Shown here in pieces: positions 57,801-64,000 of a DNA stretch of 64,000 nt. The notes under the pieces are model-generated. The model did not search any database. It was not told where the DNA came from and worked only from the letters and a program-made list of their open reading frames with translations. The stretch spans positions 5,022,001-5,086,000 of the forward strand of contig JASSKH010000016.1 of assembly GCA_031763025.1 (NCBI GenBank), in the 5' to 3' direction. How positions within the stretch are numbered: the stretch's first letter is position 1; each line of letters starts with the position of its first letter. This DNA is from Macrocystis pyrifera (taxonomy: Eukaryota > Sar > Phaeophyceae > Laminariales > Laminariaceae). The position numbers and the translations under genes were made by a program.

Positions 57801-60800
57801 GGTCAGCTCGAGCGATCTGTAGTAGCATGGGTCCTATTATGTTGCGAATTTGTTTTACAAGTGCCTGCAGTGTAGTTCCGGTGCTGGACATACCATCCCC
57901 TGACCCTTGATCCAGCGCGCACCGGGGTCCTACGAGTATATATGTGCGGCTAAAGCTGTACACAATGGTCTTCATTTTCGCTCCTTTTCGCTGTTGCCGT
58001 CTGGAAACACAAAATACTCACAGAAGGGGTAACATGGAAACAGGGTTGGGGGAATGACCCGCGTGATAGACAACTCGCTGCGACGCGTTCGATACAACAC
58101 TTTCCAAGACGCACCACGCGAGAATTCCCCACCGAAACAGTTTAAAAGGCCTGTCAGAATAGCGCCGGAATGCTTCTTTTCCGCCACCCCCTCCTACTGA
58201 ATCGATTCCCAGTGATGTGGCGAGGCGTTTCGAAATTGCCGGACGGCAACACCTAACCCCCTCGACCCTTTTCGTACCGCACTTTACATAAACAAACACC
58301 AGTACAACTACCTATAAACTCGTTTGGGCTTGTCGGTGTTGCTTGCCCGGCGTGTGGCTACTCTTTCTTCTTTACAGTAGCTTGGAGGACATTTTTTAAT
58401 CGTTCTTGCCTGGTGGCTACGAGCGATTACGCAGCTGGTACAAGAAAAACGCCTGCTGTTACTCTCCGTTTTCGACACCCCCGGGGCTCCAAACCAACCA
58501 CAAGCCCGAAAGGGAACCTTTAATTTCATTACAATTGCGACCATGTCTCCCAAAAGGGAGTGCGTTCCTTAAGCGGTTACGCGCTATACGCACGCTTTTC
58601 GGGACATAGTTTGCATTCATACAGTAAGGTGGGGGTAACGTTTGGAGCAGTACAAGGGTCAAGCCCTTCCCGCAAGGCAACTGAACCCTTCGAGCAGCAT
58701 TATCAACAGGCTAGAGCAGCCGTCACCTTGAAGGGTATCTTGGTGCTCACGGTCGACACGAAGACGCCGATCTTATCTCTCTTGTGGTCCACCTTGTACG
58801 AGCTCCAGCTGCGGCCAAACGCGAACACGGAACGACGAGCACGGAACGACGAATGCGGGCGAACATGGCGAACACGTAAGCAGCAGATAACAAGACATGC
58901 CGCTCCGGCATCCTAATCCTGCCCCAATGAGGCTAACCCTAACCCTGACAATAACGCTATAACCCTAATACTAACGCTACAAGGCGGATCCCAACCCTAA
59001 TGTGAACACTAACGCCAAAACGCGCACGCTGACGTGAATGCCACCCCTAATGTGAACACTAAAATCTGAAGTAAACGCTAATACTAACGCTAACGTTAAC
59101 ACTCAAACGACAACCCTAACGCCAGCGCTAACCTTACCCAATCAACACTTGAAAAAAAACATATATAGAGAGCCCCAAGATATCAACTTAGCTGCCCACA
59201 GCGCCATTAATGCAACCGTAAGCGAAGACGTCGTTTCGTTCGTACATAAACCCGCAACCCCGACAGGAAGGCAAACACAGAGACAATCACATCAAGCGCA
59301 AATCCAAATTCTGCTTTAGGGGTCGAAGAGAAGAACGACCACGAGAACATGAGGCAAAACGTGCATTAATCACATGTTTTAACCCGTTTGGCACTGAACC
59401 CAGGTTTTGGAAACAAGTTGCTGAGAATTCGAATGGGATCATTGTTGGAGTGACGAACGGCTAAACAAAAAAAACGAAAGCAGAAGCACGGGAAAGCGAA
59501 GGCATCACACAAAAAAAAACACCAAGCGGAGGCCTTGATTGGTCTCACTTTATTCGCTTGGTTGCCACTCTTGTGACGACGTCGCTGCCTGCCTCGAACA
59601 AGAGGGGGATACGATTGGCGAAGCGGTACACGTTGACGCCCTCTTTCACCTGGGGAGAACGGGAGTGAAAACAGATGCCAGGTGAAACGAAGTTACAGCG
59701 AAGGCCTGCTATTGCAGTATCATCCGCGTCAGCTCAGAATAGAAAGCAGTTTCGTTCATGTCCATCGTTACAGGTAGATATTAATAGTACAGTCCATATC
59801 AGTAGTGCCAGGGACCAGTATATGTTATTAATAAAACCGCCTACGTCAATAGTACTGCCGTAGTAGACGCAAGACGCCGAAAAAAAAAAACAAAAATCTG
59901 GCATCGAGCGCACCAAAGAAAATACCGAAACGCTACCTCGGCACAGCAGCGCACCAAGCAAGCGGTTGGGCAGAGACAAATAACTACTGCGAACAAGAGC
60001 CGTCCCCACTCGGGGGCGATAAAAGGCAGCCCAAGCTAACAGACATCCGTGCGGCGAGATAGCCCACCAGCCACCATCCACTCAGCACAGCAGCAGTGGT
60101 ATCCCGACCGAAAGACACGAATGCGTCTACATAGCCGCTCTCGGATTTTTGCCTGGCGTGAGAGGGCGGCAACTCACGGCAGGTGACAGAGGCGTTTGTA
60201 GAAGCTATGGTACCAGGAAACGGACTTCCATGCTTTCAAGCTCTGTTTTTTGCGGCGGAAGACTCACTCACATGTACGATGTAGAGCTAGGGTGCTGTCA
60301 CTGACAAGAGTTGTTGCTGACCGAATAATCACCGACCGACCCGTAGTCTGGGCCGACACTTTGTCATTGTTACTCCCCGAAGTATCACCGAATGTGGGAC
60401 TGCAGAAATGAATAAATGGCAACCTTGAAGCGCACCGTATGCAGGATCGCCCACCTCTGCCCCTCCGAGAGAAACGCCTGCTTCCACGACGAAAGGGTGA
60501 CCCTCCAGCACTTGAGGCTTTTCGCTGAACGTGGCTACGTAGTGGGGCTGCATTTCCTTGATGATGCCTAGCCTGACGAGCCAGCAACAAACACACCCGA
60601 ACAACATTTAGCGAGCGGACAATCTAGTCACGTGTTTTAGTTATGTGTTTTGTACTTGTTCATCTATCATGACTTCAAGTATTTAGTCAGGTATGCCTGG
60701 TGTGTATGTACAAGGCGCTTCGCTCCGCGGGCGGCCTACGCCGCCCGCTACGCTCGCTCAGGAAGGAAAAGTACATCAAGTTAGGCGAAGCGGACAGAGG

Positions 60801-63800
60801 TCCATGATTGAATACTGTTTTTTTTCATGACCCCTGTAGTTTGTTGCAAACTGGCGACTTGATAATGAATGCCAAGAGTCCCGCCTCTATGCTTGAGGAG
60901 AAAACAGCTCGGACGCCACACATGCTTCGCGTCGCGGGCGGTTTTCCGCTACGCTCGCTCACATGTCGTACGTACGTACATAGGGTACTTATTTTCTTCT
61001 TTCGATATGCTCTTATGTCTGTAATCATATGTACGAAAGTAAAGCACAGCACGGCACAGCAACACCGCAAAAACAATGAAAATAAAACGGAAAACTTCGG
61101 AAAGAAAAAAATCCCCGTCCCCTCTCGTGTAATAATTTCCTGCCTGATTGGAACACCTTACATTGGTAAAAAATCAAAAAATCAAAAAATCAAACAGCAG
61201 AGCTTCTCTCTCAGCCTCGTACGCCGCCCGCCCCTCTCGCGACCATCTCGCCGCCGATTCAGTCCGGGTAAATCTTTCCTCCCTCTCTTCCACAGTGAGC
61301 CCCGTTGCCCGCCTCGCGTGAAGCCCGGTGCTCACCGTGGACCTCGTTCGCCAGCTCGACGATATTGGTGCTCGGACTGCGTAGTTCTCTCGGTGAATTT
61401 CAGATTGGTCGCAAAAATAAGCACCGCTTGAATTTTATTTTGCTTATCAAAACGACCCTTATATACTCGTACATAGTATAACCCGAACCACACCAGGAGG
61501 CCAGACATAGCCCGTTCATGCTTCCCTCGTGTCTCGAGGCACACGCGACGCCTAGCCACGAAAACGGCGACCGCGCTCCTTGCAACTCCCTCTCTACCCG
61601 CCAGCACCCGCTGACACCCGCGACGGTGCCGCGCTCGCCCGCGGAACCGTATTCGGAGTACACGCACGCACACGAAACGAAAGAAGAAAAAGGGAAAGAA
61701 GGACTGAAAGTGCAAAGAGAAAAGGAGAAAACAAAGATCCGCTGGAAAGGTCCGGCAGGTAATAAAAGGAGGCGAATTCCAAGTGGGAGCTCTGAGAGGC
61801 CAGGGGTGTACCAACAGAGCACGCTCAGAGAGTGAGATGTCTATAAGTAGTCCTATTGTTTTATATACAAAATAGTAGTCGCGTGTTTTAATTACGTACA
61901 TAAATACGGCCGGCGTCCCCAGCGGCTTGGTAGGCAGCACTCGTTGTCAGGACTAGCCACCTCTCAGGCGTCTCCGCAAACATGTTCATATTTTTTTTCC
62001 GCGTCCACGTGTGGGTGCCCCAACCCCCGATGACATCGCTTGGAATCATGCCACCATCGATCAAACGGAACTCGTCGAGGTCAAGTCGGACAATAAAACA
62101 CAACTACGGCGAGGACTGCTGTGTATATTGCAGATTCTGTGACCACGAGCAAGATTTCAGAAAAAAAAGTAATGTGAGAATATTAGATCTCGGCCAGGCT
62201 TCAACACAATGGCCAAAATACTTGACTGATCCTAGACAAGACCACCAGGGAATTTTCTCGGAACGTTCTAGGATGCAGCGGGGAGGTAGTGTAGACGATC
62301 AACCATTTTGCGGAAGCTGGGCCAATCTTTAAACATTGTTGAGTAATGAGTACAGCAGTACTACTGAGTACAGCACATATACCCCTGGGTCACTTCAAAA
62401 GGCGGCTTCATATCGAACGGCGTAGTCAAATCGAACGGCGAGGTCGACCAAATCGAACGGCGAATCGAGTCAAATCCAACGGCGAATCAAGTCAAATCCA
62501 ACGGCGAATTCAGTCAAACCGAACGGCGAATTCAGGCAAACATCGCAAGGCGAATTGAAACCGGTTGTTGCTTCGTACTCGGCACCTTAAATTGTACTCT
62601 CCGGCTGGGCTGAGGCAGCCCCCGTCGGGAGGCTTGAAGCGCTTGACGTCTTTCAGCATCTGCGTCAGACGAGACACCATCTTGACCGTCAGCTCTGTCG
62701 GGTGCATCTTGGGCTTGAAGCCGGCGCCCAGCTCCGTGATGATCCGCTCCGCCAGTGTCCTGTGTTTGGGAGACAAAAAAGAAGAGCCAAGCAGCAGCAG
62801 CAGCAGCAGCAGCAGCATTCACATAAATTAAAAGACAAACAGACACGAAAGGCACGAACTCTAACTGCCAGATGGTAGGATCACCTGGCAAATAGAGTAG
62901 AATTCTGGGTCAATGTGCATGCTATGTCGAGGTGGGAAGGATCCTTCGGTATGCTAGGGGAGGGTTTCCACGCAAACAAGGGGAGCGGGAATCAAGGGTT
63001 AGGGGAACCTCATGGACATGGAATGCCGAGGCAGGAGACGTGCCACTGATCGACCTAAACAGCAACAGAAGCCGCCACCTCCCGAAAGTATGGGTGCGAG
63101 ACCCCAAGCGTCAAGACACAGCCGGACTCTTCTGCCGATGAAAGCGTCAAGCGGAACCAGCATCGAGGCACAAAAGTACGCACATAGAAAAAACATCGAG
63201 GTACAAGAGTACGCAGCAAAAACAGCATTGAGACAAATAAAAAAGCTGGTACGGAAGGATTTGCACTCAAGGCACATGAGTACGTGCGTAGCAAAAACAG
63301 CATCAAGGCAAAACAATAGTTAAAGAACAGCATCCAGGCTCTAAAGCACGTAGCAAAAACTGCTTTTAGCCACGGATGTACTTATCGTAACGCTAACGGC
63401 AATAAGGCTCACAAGGCACAAACGTACGTATCATAGCAAATACAGCACCACGACCGAAAAAAGTTCAGACAGTACGGGAAAAAAGACGCGGGACGACAGG
63501 TTCAGGGGTCATACCCCCCGAATGTGGCGGCAAAATCCCAGAAAAGAAGAAGCATTGCCGCAGCGAACAGGAAAAGGGAAGGCCATGGCACTTCCACCAG
63601 ACCTGTCGATGGATGACAACTCCTTCACCAGGAACCCCACCAGGTCCTTGCACTTCGTCCTGAAAACGATGACAGGTGGGTACATCATCGGGAAGCGAAG
63701 GAGGGAGGGAGGGAGGGAGGGGTGGGTGGGTGGGTTGAAGGGAGGGAGGGAGGAAGGAACGAGAGGACTATGAGGACGGCAGTACCGTAGGTGCTGTAGT

Positions 63801-64000
63801 TACGACTATACGCACGCCACACGCCGGGAACATCGCGCAAGGCGTACATCAGTAGTAACAGAAGGAGGAGGACGAGGGAGAGGAGGGGCGAAGGGGGAAC
63901 GAGGGAGAGGAGGAGGAGGGGGGAGAGAGGGGGAGGGAGGAGGGGGGGGGACGACGACTACTGTACGAGGAGTATGGACACGAGGACTCACCCGTGGATG
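54879..64000 (-). CDS. TOP6B: DNA topoisomerase VI subunit B, C-terminal half (TOP6B)
   Basis: ATPase/transducer subunit of topoisomerase VI, the type IIB enzyme that in plants supports endoreduplication; it pairs with a SPO11-like A subunit. Minus-strand exons, in order: from beyond 64000 to 63992, 63659-63603, 62759-62586, 60572-60455, 59649-59549, 58808-58727, 56139-55987, 55449-55306, 55022-54879. Phase closes at every junction. The sequence follows plant TOP6B closely: helix-two-turns-helix region (TLAERIITELG), CLSPAGEYNLR, LGIIKEMQPHYVATFSEKP, EGHPFVVEAGVSLGG, VNVYRFANRIPLLFEAGSDV, WSSYKVDHKRDKIGVFVS, KEYIGDDTEEIKKAVKHALQ, YIPDVSRAVFGLL. The GHKL ATP-binding half lies right of the window. 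A gtggg donor follows 54879, so one more short 3' exon is expected and was not found. About 328 residues are in the window, against roughly 670 in Arabidopsis. Confidence 0.95.
55437..55715. repeat. Tandem duplication spanning a TOP6B splice acceptor
   Basis: Two blocks (about 55437-55565 and 55590-55715) share ggaatgtact, gca-caaa, aggca-gcaaggca, gatggca/catggca, aaaaaaata/aaaaaaatg, gagttcgcc/gagctcgcc and cgcccatcg-taacgcaa. Block 1 includes the real acceptor and first codons of exon 55449-55306 (YIP). Block 2 keeps a decayed copy (YIPNV) that soon loses similarity. Confidence 0.7.
56330..56425 (+). repeat. Dispersed repeat copy in a TOP6B intron
   Basis: Matches the reverse complement of 5493-5625 in blocks agattttcggtcgcacgg, ggcttcaccca and ggggcctctata. 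Just downstream, 56460-56486 (attgaaaaagccggtttccg) is an inverted match to 57174-57202, linking this stretch to the large hairpin. Confidence 0.6.
57217..57713. repeat. Long near-perfect inverted repeat (hairpin) in a TOP6B intron
   Basis: Left arm about 57217-57441, loop about 57442-57483, right arm about 57484-57713. By eye the arms pair with few mismatches over about 225 bp: cgaaaatgtgcgaa with ttcgcacattttcg, ctccaagacctatct with agataggtcttggag, and caggaaatcaccgtcggtac with its complement. The element lies inside the intron 58726-56140 of TOP6B, so pre-mRNA would carry a long double-stranded stem. It resembles a foldback element. Confidence 0.85.
58925..59135. repeat. Degenerate telomere-like repeat (CCCTAA/GCTAAC variants)
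   Basis: Begins ctaaccctaaccctgac and drifts into variants such as ataaccctaatactaacgc, cccctaatgtgaacac and acgctaacgttaac over about 200 bp. CCCTAA is the complement of the TTAGGG telomere unit. It lies in the intron between TOP6B exons 59549 and 58808. Confidence 0.65.
62407..62545. repeat. Minisatellite with unit about 19-21 bp (TCAAATCGAACGGCGAA)
   Basis: Seven imperfect copies of a unit like gtcaaatccaacggcgaat run across this interval, 40 bp from the donor of TOP6B exon 62759-62586. Variation is by single substitutions and small length changes. Confidence 0.8.
63165..63440. repeat. Degenerate minisatellite (GCAAAAACAGCATCGAGGCA unit)
   Basis: Roughly seven diverged copies of a 30-40-bp unit: gcatcgaggca, then caagagtacg, then tagcaaaaaca. 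Located in the TOP6B intron between exons 63603 and 62759. Confidence 0.6.
63690..63955. repeat. Purine-rich GGGA/GGA tracts
   Basis: Two tracts, gggagggagggaggg with ggtgggtgggtggg (about 63698-63760) and gaggaggaggggg-type DNA (about 63862-63955), lie in the intron between TOP6B exons 63992 and 63659. The plus strand is G-rich and could form G-quadruplexes. Frames across it are low-complexity artefacts. Confidence 0.7.

Noticed and set aside
60808-61940. Long overlapping frames of 200 residues on both strands
   Set aside because: They lie in a 1- to 2-kb TOP6B intron or overlap exon-free DNA, are rich in Lys/Arg/Ser/Phe runs, and match nothing recognised.
63522-63991. Small proteins in the GGGA/GGA tracts
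   Set aside because: Low-complexity translation of purine repeats within a TOP6B intron.
1-64000. Virus-derived or LTR-type element, CRISPR array, rRNA genes
   Set aside because: I found no reverse transcriptase, integrase, capsid or long terminal repeats, no regular spacer array, and no rRNA core motif.

Overview
This is a 64-kb piece of nuclear DNA from a flagellated, intron-rich eukaryote. The genes have many exons, GT-AG introns of a few hundred bases up to about 5 kb, and non-coding DNA full of small non-autonomous transposons and minisatellites. A cilium gene (CFAP206), a plant-type topoisomerase VI B subunit and a myosin motor fused to a tubby domain occur together. Genes also alternate strictly between strands. 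This combination suggests a stramenopile, most likely a brown alga of the Ectocarpus type. That assignment is an inference from gene content and layout, not from an alignment.

Six genes were recognised, reading + - + - + -. (1) 732-7169 (+): C-terminal part of a KDM5/JARID1-like chromatin protein with PLU-1 helices and two PHD fingers; its start lies left of the window. (2) 8050-11599 (-): CFAP206, an axonemal radial-spoke/central-pair regulator. (3) 11846-14886 (+): DDX52/Rok1, a DEAD-box RNA helicase of 18S rRNA processing. (4) about 18554-27279 (-): a ZDHHC1/11-like DHHC palmitoyltransferase. (5) 28043-51756 (+): a 20-exon myosin whose short tail ends in a complete tubby domain. (6) 54879-64000 and beyond (-): TOP6B, C-terminal half. 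CFAP206/DDX52 and DHHC/myosin are divergent pairs; the other neighbours converge.

I found exon boundaries by splice sites, reading-phase continuity and family similarity. Phases close across nearly every junction. The exceptions are a few single-base indels, mostly in homopolymers, inside otherwise intact exons of genes 1, 2, 3 and 5. These look like assembly errors rather than real lesions, but they break naive ORF calling.

Introns and intergenic DNA hold several small repeat families: a 105-bp hAT-like MITE (four copies, one with a perfect 8-bp target duplication), a 260-290-bp element with CATTAACCC ends (three copies), a 180-bp element with CACACCCT ends (two copies), a tRNA-derived SINE-like repeat, a near-perfect 230-bp-arm hairpin in a TOP6B intron, degenerate telomere-like DNA, several minisatellites and a 78-base poly-C tract. 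No virus-derived element, CRISPR array or rRNA gene was recognised.

The most notable object is the myosin-tubby fusion. It joins an actin motor with TEDS-rule, switch I and switch II motifs to a phosphoinositide-binding-type domain through an IQ-like neck and a Glu-to-Gly repeat linker.
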